Below are positions 16,438 to 26,386 of a stretch of 47,273 bases of DNA, piece after piece. Positions within the stretch are counted from its first letter, which is position 1. Each line of letters opens with the position of its first letter. Source of the DNA: Duganella alba (lineage in GTDB: Bacteria; Pseudomonadota; Gammaproteobacteria; Burkholderiales; Burkholderiaceae_D); contig NZ_WKJN01000039.1 in NCBI RefSeq assembly GCF_009674495.1, positions 1 to 47,273 of the forward strand, given 5' to 3'. The notes below the pieces were generated by a model that searched no databases, was not told where the DNA came from, and saw only the letters and a program-made list of their open reading frames with translations. Position numbers and translations under genes: made by a program.

Positions 16438-17670
16438 TTGCGACCGATTCAAAAATCGAACAAACTGGCGGAAGTCTGCTACGAGATCCGCGGCCCGGTG
16501 CCGGAAAAAGCCCGGCAAATGGAGGAGGAAGGCCACAAGATCACCAAGTTGAACATTGGTAACCTCGCGGTGTTCGGCTTCGATCCGCCGGACGAGATCG
16601 TCCAGGATATGAAGATCAACCTGTCCAACGCGGCCGGCTACACCGATTCCAAGGGCATGTTCGCGCCGCGCAAGGCGGTGATGCACTACACCCAGGGCAA
16701 GAACATCGCCGGCGTGACCATCGACGACATCTACCTGGGCAACGGCGCTTCCGAGCTGATCGTGATGTCGATGAACGCCTTGCTGAACAACGGCGACGAG
16801 GTGCTGGTGCCGGCCCCGGACTACCCGCTGTGGACGGCGGCGGTGTCGCTGTCGGGCGGCACGCCGGTGCACTACGTCTGCGACGAGCAGCAGGAATGGT
16901 ATCCGGACATCGAGGACATGCGCCGCAAGATCACGGCCAACACGCGCGCCATCGTCGTCATCAACCCCAACAATCCGACCGGCGCGCTGTACCCGGTCGA
17001 GCTGCTGCTGCAGATCATCGAGCTGGCGCGCCAGCACGACCTGATCATCTATGCCGATGAAATCTACGACAAGGTGCTGTACGACGGCGCCGAGCACGTG
17101 TCGATCGCCTCGCTGGCGGACGACATCCTGTTCGTCACCTTCAACGGCCTGTCGAAAAATTACCGCGCCTGCGGCTACCGTTCCGGCTGGATGGTGGTGT
17201 CGGGCGAAAAGTCGCACGCCAAAGACTATATCGAAGGCCTCAACATGCTGGCCTCGATGCGCTTGTGCGCCAACGCTCCGGGGCAGTTTGCGATCCAGAC
17301 TGCGCTCGGCGGCTACCAGTCGATCCACGACCTGGTGGGACCGGGCGGGCGCCTGTTGAAGCAACGCGATCTGGCCTACAAGCTGCTGACGGAGATTCCC
17401 GGCGTCACTTGTGTCAAGCCGAAAGCGGCGCTGTACATGTTCCCGCGTCTTGATCCGAAGATCTATCCGATCGCGGATGACCAGCAGTTTGCCTACGAGC
17501 TGCTGGCCGAAACAAAAGTGCTGATCGTCCAGGGCAGCGGCTTCAACTGGATCGCGCCGGATCACTTCCGCGTCGTGTTCCTGCCGAACTCGGACGATAT
17601 GGTGGAAGCCTTCGGCCGCATGGCCAAGTTCATGGAAAGCTACCGCAAGCGCCACGGCGCCAGCTTCTAA
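16438..17670 (+). CDS. alaA: AlaA-like glutamate-pyruvate aminotransferase
   Basis: A 410-residue class I PLP aminotransferase. It opens MRPIQKSNKLAEVCYEIRGP, closely matching E. coli AlaA, and uses a TTG start behind an ACAGGA ribosome site; no ATG fits that N-terminus. Conserved motifs are VINPNNPTGA, IYADEIYDK with the PLP-contacting Asp/Tyr, and NGLSKNYRACGYRSGW with the Schiff-base Lys240. The reaction is pyruvate plus glutamate giving alanine plus 2-oxoglutarate. It lies 21 bases ahead of hom, so amino-acid synthesis genes are coupled. Confidence 0.92.
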   Translation: MRPIQKSNKLAEVCYEIRGPVPEKARQMEEEGHKITKLNIGNLAVFGFDPPDEIVQDMKINLSNAAGYTDSKGMFAPRKAVMHYTQGKNIAGVTIDDIYLGNGASELIVMSMNALLNNGDEVLVPAPDYPLWTAAVSLSGGTPVHYVCDEQQEWYPDIEDMRRKITANTRAIVVINPNNPTGALYPVELLLQIIELARQHDLIIYADEIYDKVLYDGAEHVSIASLADDILFVTFNGLSKNYRACGYRSGWMVVSGEKSHAKDYIEGLNMLASMRLCANAPGQFAIQTALGGYQSIHDLVGPGGRLLKQRDLAYKLLTEIPGVTCVKPKAALYMFPRLDPKIYPIADDQQFAYELLAETKVLIVQGSGFNWIAPDHFRVVFLPNSDDMVEAFGRMAKFMESYRKRHGASF

Positions 17671-17691
17671 GTCAGATCTCTGGAAACACAT

Positions 17692-19014
17692 ATGAAACCA
17701 ATCAAAGTAGGCTTGTTAGGCGTCGGCAATGTCGGCGGTGGCACGTTCGATGTGCTGGAACGCAATCAGGAAGAAATCCGCCGCCGCGCCGGCCGCAGCA
17801 TCGAAGTCGTGGCCGTGTCGGCGCGCAACCTGGAGCGCGCCAAGGCGCGCACCGGCGGCAAGGTCAAGGTGGTGGCCAGCCCGTTCGACATCGTCAACGA
17901 TCCGGACATCGACATTGTCGTCGAGCTGATCGGCGGCTACGACCAGGCCAAGGACCTGGTGCTGCAGGCGATCGCCAACGGCAAGCACGTGGTCACCGCC
18001 AACAAGGCGCTGCTGGCCGTGCACGGCAACGAGATTTTCGCGGCGGCGCAAGCCAGGGGCGTGATGGTGGCGTTCGAAGCGGCGGTGGCCGGCGGCATCC
18101 CGATCATCAAGGCGCTGCGCGAAGGCCTGACCGCCAACCGCATCGACTGGCTGGCCGGCATCATCAACGGCACCACCAACTTCATCCTGTCCGAAATGCG
18201 GGACAAGGGCCTGGACTTCGCCACCGTGCTGAAGCAGGCGCAGGAACTGGGCTATGCGGAAGCCGACCCGACCTTCGATATTGAAGGCGTGGACGCGGCG
18301 CACAAGGCCACCATCATGTCGGCCATCGCCTTCGGCATTCCGGTGCAGTTCGACAAGGCGCACGTGGAAGGCATCTCCAAGCTCAACGCGGTCGACATCC
18401 GCTACGCCGAGCAACTGGGCTACCGCATCAAGCTGCTGGGCATCGCCAAGCGCGCCAAGGTCAACGGCGTGGAGGGCGTGGAACTGCGCGTGCACCCGAC
18501 GCTGATTCCAGCCAAGCGGCTGATCGCCAACGTCGAAGGCGCGATGAACGCGGTGCTGGTGCAGGGCGACGCGGTCGGCGCCACGCTGTACTACGGCAAG
18601 GGCGCCGGTTCGGAGCCGACCGCCTCGGCCGTGATCGCCGACCTGGTCGACATCACCCGCCTGGCCACGGCCGATCCGGAACACCGCGTGCCGCACCTGG
18701 CGTTCCAGCCGAACGCGATGACCAACATCGAGATCCTGCCGATGTCGGAAATCACCACCAGCTACTACCTGCGCATGAACGTCAGCGACGAGCCGGGCGT
18801 GCTGGCCGACCTGACGCGCATCCTGGCCGACGCCGGCATTTCGATCGACGCCATGCTGCAGAAGGAGCCGGCGGAAGGCGAAACCCGTACCGACATCATC
18901 TTCCTGACGCACCAGACGCAGGAGAAAAACGTCACCGCCGCCATCGCCAAGATGGAAGGGCTGTCGACGGTCGGCGGCAGCGTCACCAAGATCCGCCTGG
19001 AAAACCTGAGCTAA
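17692..19014 (+). CDS. hom: Homoserine dehydrogenase
   Basis: A 440-residue monofunctional enzyme that reduces aspartate semialdehyde to homoserine for threonine and methionine synthesis. Visible are the Rossmann motif GLLGVGNVGGGTF, the catalytic-domain signature GIINGTTNFILSEM with the following EADPTFDIEGVDAAHK, and a C-terminal ACT domain (from about 350) for threonine feedback. It is in one transcript with alaA. In many beta-proteobacteria thrC follows; here a minus-strand BON gene does, so thrC is elsewhere. Confidence 0.96.
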   Translation: MKPIKVGLLGVGNVGGGTFDVLERNQEEIRRRAGRSIEVVAVSARNLERAKARTGGKVKVVASPFDIVNDPDIDIVVELIGGYDQAKDLVLQAIANGKHVVTANKALLAVHGNEIFAAAQARGVMVAFEAAVAGGIPIIKALREGLTANRIDWLAGIINGTTNFILSEMRDKGLDFATVLKQAQELGYAEADPTFDIEGVDAAHKATIMSAIAFGIPVQFDKAHVEGISKLNAVDIRYAEQLGYRIKLLGIAKRAKVNGVEGVELRVHPTLIPAKRLIANVEGAMNAVLVQGDAVGATLYYGKGAGSEPTASAVIADLVDITRLATADPEHRVPHLAFQPNAMTNIEILPMSEITTSYYLRMNVSDEPGVLADLTRILADAGISIDAMLQKEPAEGETRTDIIFLTHQTQEKNVTAAIAKMEGLSTVGGSVTKIRLENLS

Positions 19015-19050
19015 AAAAAATCCGGTCAGCGTCTACGCACGCTGACCGGA
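19013..19050 (-). terminator. Terminator between hom and the BON-domain gene
   Basis: A 12-bp stem TCCGGTCAGCGT / ACGCTGACCGGA with a 6-base loop (19021-19050). On the minus strand it is followed by eight T's (19020-19013), a strong intrinsic terminator for the BON gene. On the plus strand only AAAAGGG follows, so hom transcripts would be stopped less efficiently. The A-run overlaps the hom stop codon. Confidence 0.9.
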
Positions 19051-19090
19051 AAAGGGTTCTTCCTACGGTTTAAAGCTGGCTACTCAGGTC

Positions 19091-19423
19091 TTACTTCGAA
19101 GCGACGGTCAGCTCGCTCTTCACTTCTTTCACGCCCGGCACGGCCGATGCGACCTGGATGGCCTTGGTGCCGACGTCGGTGCTGGCGACCGAGCCGCTCA
19201 GGGTCACGACGCCATCAGCGGTGGTCACGCCGATTTGCTTTTGATCTGCCAGGGAAGCCTTGATTTTGCTGGTGATGGCTTCGTCATTCGTGGCGGTGCC
19301 GGCCTTGGCGGCGCCAGCCATTGCTGCATCCTGTTGGCCAGCGGCGAATGCGGTTCCGGTAGCGGCAGCAGCGGTCAGGGCGGCGGCTACCATCAGGCGG
19401 GCGATCAGTTTGTTGGTCATCAT
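19091..19423 (-). CDS. BON-domain periplasmic protein (OsmY-like)
   Basis: A 110-residue exported protein: signal peptide to about residue 27 (TGTAFA-AGQQ), an Ala/Gly linker, and one BON domain (NDEAITSKIKASLADQ...GVTTADGVVTLSGSV...IQVASAVPGVKEVKSELTV). BON domains bind phospholipid and are found in envelope-stress proteins such as OsmY. An AGGAAG site lies just before ATG 19423; ATG 19420 is an alternative. It forms a single-gene unit with a consensus sigma-54 promoter upstream and a strong terminator downstream, next to glrR. Confidence 0.9.
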   Translation of the reverse strand: MMTNKLIARLMVAAALTAAAATGTAFAAGQQDAAMAGAAKAGTATNDEAITSKIKASLADQKQIGVTTADGVVTLSGSVASTDVGTKAIQVASAVPGVKEVKSELTVASK

Positions 19424-19481
19424 GATTTGCTTCCTTTATCGAGTTTGAGGATAAAACGTCGGTGACGTTACCCACTCCTTT

Positions 19482-19496
19482 GCAAACCCCGTGCCA
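19482..19496 (-). promoter_or_regulatory. Sigma-54 (-24/-12) promoter of the BON gene
   Basis: On the minus strand, TGGCACG-GGGT-TTGCA matches the sigma-54 consensus TGGCACG-N4-TTGCW at every specified position, with the GG and GC dinucleotides in the required spacing. It predicts a transcript start near 19470 and a leader of about 47 bases to the BON start. The adjacent glrR product has the GAYTGA loop needed to activate sigma-54. Confidence 0.85.
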
Positions 19497-19621
19497 GCTC
19501 CGATTTCCCCTTATCTTTCAACGACTTAATAAGAATTTTCCGTGAGGAATGATGACGTTGCGGCCATATTGCCCGGAATCTGTCGGGAAATGGCGACGGT
19601 GCCCTGTCACGGTATGTTAAG

Positions 19622-21024
<1,403 letters not shown>

Positions 21025-21028
<4 letters not shown>

Positions 21029-21591
21029 TTGGTCACCTGTGGTCCGGCTGCCGGACGAACCGGCAGCGTGCGTTCAATGGCTTTCAAGCCTTCCAGCATC
21101 TCGCTCAACTGGTCGATGCGGCGCTGATTTTCCTTTTGCTGCGCGGCCAGCTTGTCGGCGTGGTCGTACAGGCGGCGCGTTTCGGCGCAATTGCTGGACA
21201 ACATCTGCGCCAGCGGCCGGAACGGCGCGGCGTCGGCGTCGGGCGAGGTGGCCACGCTGTCGAGCAGCGCCTGCGCGCGCGCCAGGTCGCCGCCGCCGCG
21301 CGTCAGCATCAGCGCCATGCCCATCTGGATCGCCACGCGCGGGCTGCGCTGTTGCAGGCCGAGGCCGCTCAATTCCTTGACCAGCTCGCCCTGGCTCATG
21401 CGCCGCAGCGACTGGTGATAACTGAGCAGCGGCCCCACCTCGTCGGGCGGCGGCGGTGGCGGCGTGACGACTTCCACCACTGGCGGCGGCGCCGGCGCGG
21501 GCGCCGGCGTGTCGGGAATCGGGGAGTTGAGCGTGCAGGCCGTCAGCGACAGGCACAGCAGCAGCAGGACGGCGGTGAGATTATGTTTCAT
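21025..21591 (-). CDS. QseG-like lipoprotein
   Basis: A 188-residue lipoprotein encoded between the kinase and the regulator. The start is placed at ATG 21591, which overlaps the kinase stop by 11 bases; a TTG 12 bases earlier is less likely. The signal peptide ends in the lipobox LTAC (Cys19), followed by a Pro-rich linker with two proline runs and a helical C-terminal region ending in a predicted coiled coil (AAQQKENQRRIDQLSEMLEG). Position matches E. coli qseG, whose outer-membrane lipoprotein product contacts and stimulates the kinase. Sequence similarity to QseG is not evident by eye, so the name rests on synteny. Confidence 0.8.
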
Positions 21592-23005
21592 AAGGCAGTT
21601 CAATGCGGAAGTGGGCGCCCCGCGCGGAGGGCATCAGTTGTAACGCGCCGCCATGCGCGGCCACGTATTCCTGGACGATGGACAGGCCGATGCCGTTGCC
21701 GCGGCGCGCGCCGGGCGGCTGGCGCTGTCCCTGGTAAAACGGTTCGAAGATGTGGGCGGCGTCGTCCGGCGCCACGCCGGGGCCCTGGTCGACGCAGTCG
21801 AGCAGCAGCTTGCCGTCCAGCTCGCCGATGCGGAACGAGATCAGCCCTTGTGGTGGACTGAAGCGCAACGCATTCGACAGCAGGTTGCCGACCGCGATCG
21901 CCATCTTGTCGGCGTCGATGGCGATCGGCCGCGCCTTGCCTTCGGTGGCGACGGTGAGCCGGGCGGCCTGCCATTGCAGGCGCTGGCTGTCGATCGCCTG
22001 GGCCAGCAGGCTGTCCAGGTCGACCGGCTGGCGTTGCAGGTGCTGGGCGTCGAAGGCGGCGGCGTTGTAGCGCAGCAGCGCTTCGATCTGCGACTGCAGG
22101 GCCGCCGTGTTCTGGTTGAGGATGCCGGCGATCTCGCGCTGGTTGGGCGACAGCGCGCCGGCCACGCCGTCCTCCAGCAGCGCCACGCCTTCGCGCAATG
22201 CCGCCAGCGGCGTCTTCAGCTCGTGCGAGATGTGGCGCAGGAAGCGCGCCTTGTCCGCCTCCAGCCCGGCCAGGCGCTGGCGCAGCCAGTTCAGCTGCTG
22301 GCCCACGCGTTGCAGGTCGCTGGGGCCGCGCACGGCGATCGGCTGGTCGTAGCGGTTCTCACCGAGGATGTCGATGGCCTGCTCGATCTGCGCCAGCGGC
22401 CGCGACAGCCACAGGCCGAAGCCGGACGCCAGCACCGCCGCCAGCAGGATCGAGGCGATCACCTGCGCCTTGAGGATGGCGCGGCGCTGGTCCAGTTCGG
22501 CCAGCAGCTCGGTGTTGCGGCGTTCGACTTCCTGTTTGACTTCCTCGGCCAGCTGTTCGTTCACCACCGGCAGCGGCGCCAGCGCCTTTTCCAGCGCCTG
22601 CTGGCGCGCGCTGTTGCGCGCGCGCGAAGGCATTTGCAGGATGTCCCATGCCTGTTCGCCGCTCTGGCGCCAGCGCTCGAACAGCGTGGGCGGCGTGTTG
22701 GGCAGGGCGGCCGCCACCGCGTCCAGCGACACGCGGGCGTCGCGCCAGGCGTCGGCATAGCGTTTGCGGAAGGCGGGATCGTCCAGCACCAGGTACTGGC
22801 GCGCGCTGCGCGTCATGGCGACGCTGCGCTCCGCCAGTTGCTGGGTATTTTCAGTGAGCGCCAGGGCGTGGTGTCCGCTGTCGCGGCTGTGGAAGGCAAG
22901 ACGGTCCAGCGTCCACAGGGCATGCAGCGAGGCGGCGCTCAGCAGCACGGCAATCAGCAAAAAGACACCCAGCAACAACTGGCGAAACGAGAGTTTCGAG
23001 AGCAT
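21581..23005 (-). CDS. glrK: GlrK/QseE-like sensor histidine kinase
   Basis: A 474-residue membrane kinase: first transmembrane helix about 10-30, a helical periplasmic sensor of about 150 residues, second helix about 182-200, a HAMP linker (SRPLAQIEQAIDIL), the H-box FLRHISHELKTPLAALREG with His261, and a HATPase domain with the N-box NLLSNALRFSP, DQGPGV and GNGIGLSIV. It phosphorylates the sigma-54 regulator two genes downstream. The lipoprotein between them probably tunes its periplasmic sensing. The predicted all-helical sensor is as in GlrK. Confidence 0.85.
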   Translation of the reverse strand: MLSKLSFRQLLLGVFLLIAVLLSAASLHALWTLDRLAFHSRDSGHHALALTENTQQLAERSVAMTRSARQYLVLDDPAFRKRYADAWRDARVSLDAVAAALPNTPPTLFERWRQSGEQAWDILQMPSRARNSARQQALEKALAPLPVVNEQLAEEVKQEVERRNTELLAELDQRRAILKAQVIASILLAAVLASGFGLWLSRPLAQIEQAIDILGENRYDQPIAVRGPSDLQRVGQQLNWLRQRLAGLEADKARFLRHISHELKTPLAALREGVALLEDGVAGALSPNQREIAGILNQNTAALQSQIEALLRYNAAAFDAQHLQRQPVDLDSLLAQAIDSQRLQWQAARLTVATEGKARPIAIDADKMAIAVGNLLSNALRFSPPQGLISFRIGELDGKLLLDCVDQGPGVAPDDAAHIFEPFYQGQRQPPGARRGNGIGLSIVQEYVAAHGGALQLMPSARGAHFRIELPYET

Positions 23006-23089
23006 CAGGGCTTAAAAGTTGGCCATATTAACGGAATAATAAGGCCAAACAGCCGCGATAGCCTGTTCGATTGGGCGCGGGGGAAACGC

Positions 23090-23431
23090 TCAGGAGGCGG
23101 GGCCGACGTCCATGCCGTCGTAGGATTCCAGCTGGTGTTGGTCGGCGAACTTGTAGAACTCCTGGTTGCGGGCGTGCAGCGTGTCGACCGTGTGCTGCTC
23201 GACTTTTTCGATATGCAGCCACCACAGCGCCGGCGTGCCCGATTCCGGCTTGGAGTCGTAGATGCCGACGATCTGGTAGCCCTGGGCCTTCAGCGGCACT
23301 TGCGCGGCTTCCAGCTTGGCCTTGTCGGCGTCGGCGAAAAAGTAACCCCACAGCAGCGGCTTGCTGATATCCCACGGGGCGTTTTGTTTCATGTCGTCGA
23401 ACAGCGCGACCATTTCTTCTTTGGTAATCAT
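23090..23431 (-). CDS. RraB-family protein
   Basis: A 113-residue protein that fits the ribonuclease E inhibitor RraB family: WGYFFADADKAKLEAAQVPLKAQGYQIVGI, then WWLHIEKVEQHTVDTLHARNQEFYKFA and the closing YDGMDVGP. E. coli RraB binds RNase E and changes which transcripts it degrades. Whether this one does so is inference; many members are stand-alone and untested. It sits one base from the MNT gene on the same strand, so it may share that transcript. Confidence 0.8.
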   Translation of the reverse strand: MITKEEMVALFDDMKQNAPWDISKPLLWGYFFADADKAKLEAAQVPLKAQGYQIVGIYDSKPESGTPALWWLHIEKVEQHTVDTLHARNQEFYKFADQHQLESYDGMDVGPAS

Positions 23432-23432
23432 G

Positions 23433-23759
23433 TTATTCCTTGTTGCGCCGGTAAAAACGGGGGGCGGCGCGTTCTATGTGAGACAGTAGTTCAATATTGT
23501 CGATGTGATCGCGGATCGACAAGTCTATTTTGTACGGCAGCAGGAGGTCGTCCAGCGCGGTATCGATCTTCAATAACGTGGGCAGCGACAGGTTGTCCCC
23601 TTCGAGGCACAGATCTATATCCGAACCGCGTCTGAAGGTTCCCTTCGCCCGCGAGCCATACAGTATAACTTGTCCGACCTCGGGGAAACTGGCAAAGACC
23701 TCGTTGATCTGTTTGATAACCTCGGGCTTCAGGCCAAATTTCAGCGTTTCAGACTCCAT
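23433..23759 (-). CDS. MNT-type nucleotidyltransferase (antitoxin partner of HEPN)
   Basis: A 108-residue minimal nucleotidyltransferase with the hallmark GSRAKGTFRRGSDIDLCL, giving the GS and the Asp-x-Asp metal ligands, and a third acidic position in KIDLSI. The start at ATG 23759 overlaps the end of the HEPN remnant by 11 bases, the usual coupling in HEPN/MNT pairs. Intact MNT antitoxins add AMP to the HEPN RNase and block it. Since the HEPN gene here is broken, this gene may be a relic or serve another target. Confidence 0.88.
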   Translation of the reverse strand: MESETLKFGLKPEVIKQINEVFASFPEVGQVILYGSRAKGTFRRGSDIDLCLEGDNLSLPTLLKIDTALDDLLLPYKIDLSIRDHIDNIELLSHIERAAPRFYRRNKE

Positions 23760-24005
23760 GGGATAGCTCCGCCATTTTGGCTTCCAACGCCACAAACAAT
23801 GTGAAATAGCGTTCCACGACCAGGGCGCCAATCGCGTCCGCTGTTTCCTTGTTCCATGCCAATTCATGGGTGAACTCGAATGCCTTGATCAAGCCTTGTT
23901 GTTCAAGTTCGTTTAATTCACCTTGTCGATGAATTTCTTTAGCTGTGCGAGTGCGCGCCGGTAATTCGACAGGCGTTGCAGCCAGCGGATATCTTGCTCG
24001 CTCAT
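23749..24005 (-). pseudogene. Broken HEPN toxin gene (frameshift and internal deletion)
   Basis: From ATG 24005 the product reads MSEQDIRWLQRLSNYRRALA up to Lys28 and then stops at 23913. Moving one frame at about 23920 restores a familiar HEPN continuation, ELNELEQQGLIKAFEFTHELAWN, which then jumps directly to KETADAIGALVVERYFTLF. In intact relatives roughly 60 residues, including the catalytic R-x4-6-H motif (RN..SH), lie between AWN and the NKETA segment. Thus the gene has one frameshift and a deletion that removes the active site. The start context and the overlap with the MNT gene confirm the original pair. Confidence 0.8.
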
Positions 24006-24034
24006 GATAAAACCTGAGGTTGGCGTGGATAGCG

Positions 24035-25480
24035 CTATTTTACCGCGTTGAAGGTGATGCGGGCTGTCAGGCCGGGGCCGGGAACGGCGTCGTCGAGGGC
24101 GATGGCGGCGTTATGCAGGGAGGCGATGTCGTGGACGATGGCCAGGCCGAGACCGTGGCCGCCCGGATTGCGTTCCAGCGTGGCGGCGGCGCGGTAGAAG
24201 GGGGCGAACACGCGTTCGCGCTCGGCGGTGGCGATGCCGGGGCCGTTGTCTTCCACTTCCAGCGCCACGCCGTCGGTGTCTTCCAGCACGCGTATTGTCA
24301 CCGTGCCGCCGGGCGGCGTGTAGCGCAGCGCGTTGTCGACCAGGTTGGCCAGCATCTCGTGCAGCAGCAGGGACTGTCCGTGCACCACACCATCCTGCTC
24401 GGCTTCCAGCGACAGGTCGATATGCCTGGCCACCGCCGCCATCGCCAGTTCCAGTCCGACCTGACGTGCGATGGCGCGCAGCGCGACCGGCGCCGTCTGC
24501 TCGGCGCCCTGGTCGCGGTGTTCGATGCGGGCCAAGGTCAGCAGCCGGTTGGCGAGGTTGACGGTGGAGTCGGTGGTGGCCGCCATGCTGTGGACGATCT
24601 CGCGCAGCGCGGCCTTGCTCAGTTCCGGATCGGCGCCGGGACGGTCGCATTCGCGCAGCGCCAGTTCGGCCTGCGTCTTCAGTACCGTCAATGGCGTGCG
24701 CAGCTGGTGCGAAGCGTCGGCGATGAAGCGCCGCTGGCTGTTGATCAGCAGGTGCATGCGCGAGCGGGAGCTGTTCAGCGCCGCCACCAGCGGTCGCACT
24801 TCCTTGTGCACCAGCGCCGGATCGACATCGGAGGCGTCGTTCGGGCCGCGCGTCTCCACCGCGGTTTTCAGCTGCATTAGCGGCCGCAGCACGAGGCGCA
24901 CGGCGAACCACACCAGCAGCGCCACCGCCGCCAGCAGCAGGGCCTGCCACGTCAGCGTGTCGAACAGGATCTGGTTGGACAGCACGCGCCGCGCTTCCAG
25001 CGTTTCGCCGACCTGGATCAGCGCGATGCCGCGCATCGAATCGTCGTACACCGGCTGCAGCAGCGCGGCGATGCGCACCGGCTGGCCGTTGTAGTTGGCG
25101 TGATAGAAGCGCACCAGCGCCGGATAGGCCTCCGAGCGCGGCACGTTGACCGGCACCGGCGGCAGGTCGGCGTAGCCGGACACGGTTTCGCCGGCGATGC
25201 CGGTGACCTTGTAGTAGATGCGGCCCAGCGTGTCGGTCTCGAAACTGTCCAGCGCCACGTAAGGCACGTCCGCCACCACCTTGCCGTCCACCACCGACAC
25301 CCGCTCGGCCAGCGCGCGCGTGGAGGCCAGCAGCGAACGGTCGTAGGCGGTATCGGCGGCGTCCAGCGCATTGCGGTAGACCGAGACCGTGTTCAGCGCC
25401 ACCAGCACCAGCAAGGGCCCCAGCAGCCAGCGCAGCAGCTGGCCGCGCAGGCTGCCCAGCATGTCGGATGGCGCGGTCAT
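24035..25480 (-). CDS. tctE: TctE-like sensor histidine kinase
   Basis: A 481-residue kinase with two transmembrane helices (about 14-32 and 175-197) around a periplasmic 2CSK-type sensor domain, followed by HAMP, the H-box FIADASHQLRTPL (His258), and the ATPase motifs DNALRYTPPGG, EDNGPGI and GHGLGLAIV. This layout is that of the TctE/QseC group that senses carboxylates in many proteobacteria. The start is ATG 25480, 5 bases after the regulator gene stop. The cognate regulator is upstream, and the porin and transport genes it probably controls are divergent from the pair. Confidence 0.87.
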   Translation of the reverse strand: MTAPSDMLGSLRGQLLRWLLGPLLVLVALNTVSVYRNALDAADTAYDRSLLASTRALAERVSVVDGKVVADVPYVALDSFETDTLGRIYYKVTGIAGETVSGYADLPPVPVNVPRSEAYPALVRFYHANYNGQPVRIAALLQPVYDDSMRGIALIQVGETLEARRVLSNQILFDTLTWQALLLAAVALLVWFAVRLVLRPLMQLKTAVETRGPNDASDVDPALVHKEVRPLVAALNSSRSRMHLLINSQRRFIADASHQLRTPLTVLKTQAELALRECDRPGADPELSKAALREIVHSMAATTDSTVNLANRLLTLARIEHRDQGAEQTAPVALRAIARQVGLELAMAAVARHIDLSLEAEQDGVVHGQSLLLHEMLANLVDNALRYTPPGGTVTIRVLEDTDGVALEVEDNGPGIATAERERVFAPFYRAAATLERNPGGHGLGLAIVHDIASLHNAAIALDDAVPGPGLTARITFNAVK

Positions 25481-25485
25481 GCGCG

Positions 25486-26190
25486 TCAGGCCGGAGCGCC
25501 GACGGCGGCGCGCGGCTGCAGCAGGTAGCCGATGCCGCGCAGCGTGGTGATGACGGCGGCATCCGGTCCGGCGATGTCGAGCTTCTTGCGCACGCGGTGG
25601 ATGTACAGATCTATCGCGTCGATGCCGGCGTCGTCGCCCAGCGAGAACACTTCGTCGAACAGCTTTTCCTTGGACACGGCGCGGCCGGTGCGCGTGATCA
25701 GCGTCTCCAGCACCGCGTGTTCGCGCGGCGTCAGCGCCAGCGGATTGCCGGCATAGCTGAACATGCGCGTGACGGTGTCGAAACTGAGCGCGCCGCAGTT
25801 GTGCACCAGCGCCTCGTTGCCGACGCTGCGGCGCAGCAGCGCCTTGACGCGTGCTTCCAGTTCCGCCAGTTCGAACGGCTTGGCGAGATAATCGTCGGCG
25901 CCCAGGTTCAGTCCTTGCACGCGGTCTTCCAGGCCGCCGCGCGCGGTGAGGATCAGCACCGGCGTCTTGGCGCGCGCGCCGCCGCGTGCGCGCAGGCGCT
26001 TGAGCACATCCAGCCCGTCCATGCGCGGCAAGGTCAGGTCGAGGATGACCAGCGCGTAGTCCTGCGTGTGCAGCAGGGCGTCGGCGTCGGCGCCGTTGTC
26101 GGCGCACTCCACCGCCAGATGCGCGTCGCGCAGCGCCTTGGCCAGCCAGTGCTGCAATTCGGTGTGGTCTTCAACTAACAATATGCGCAT
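25486..26190 (-). CDS. tctD: TctD-like OmpR-family response regulator
   Basis: A 234-residue response regulator: receiver domain with Asp8 and phospho-acceptor Asp51, Lys in LAKPF, and a C-terminal winged helix (LTPREHAVLETL ... DAIDLYIHRVRKKL ... TLRGIGYLL). It is transcribed with the kinase and faces the porin/transport genes across a 196-base shared promoter region (26191-26386). That arrangement predicts control of the transport operon. A QseB-type name is possible from the sequence alone. Confidence 0.88.
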   Translation of the reverse strand: MRILLVEDHTELQHWLAKALRDAHLAVECADNGADADALLHTQDYALVILDLTLPRMDGLDVLKRLRARGGARAKTPVLILTARGGLEDRVQGLNLGADDYLAKPFELAELEARVKALLRRSVGNEALVHNCGALSFDTVTRMFSYAGNPLALTPREHAVLETLITRTGRAVSKEKLFDEVFSLGDDAGIDAIDLYIHRVRKKLDIAGPDAAVITTLRGIGYLLQPRAAVGAPA

Positions 26191-26336
26191 AGGGTCTTGC
26201 CAGTTCGCTTAAATAAGTGCAGGGTAAGGCCAGCATCATGGCGCGCCGGCGCATAAAAGTGAAGTGTCTCCGGCGATTGTGGTGACCAGGAGACATTGAA
26301 AGGCAATTGAAAGATTGACCCTCCTATAGTGGAACC

Positions 26337-26353
26337 CTGATCGCAAAGATCAG
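26337..26353. promoter_or_regulatory. Inverted repeat in the tctD-porin promoter region
   Basis: CTGATC-gcaaa-GATCAG is a perfect 6-bp dyad 34 bases before the porin start. Just upstream lie two copies of ATTGAAAG (26295-26302 and 26306-26313) followed by ATTGACCC. Either element could be a TctD operator; there is no direct evidence. Confidence 0.35.
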
Positions 26354-26386
26354 ATAACACATATAACTATATCTGGAGACAATTTG

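Noticed and set aside
21477..21510. Short GCCGGCG-type repeats in the lipoprotein linker as a repeat element
   Set aside because: They encode the Pro/Ala linker of the lipoprotein and are explained by low-complexity coding.
24035..26107. One 690-codon frame covering kinase and part of the regulator
   Set aside because: Only the part from ATG 25480 resembles a kinase; the upstream part is the regulator gene in the wrong frame.
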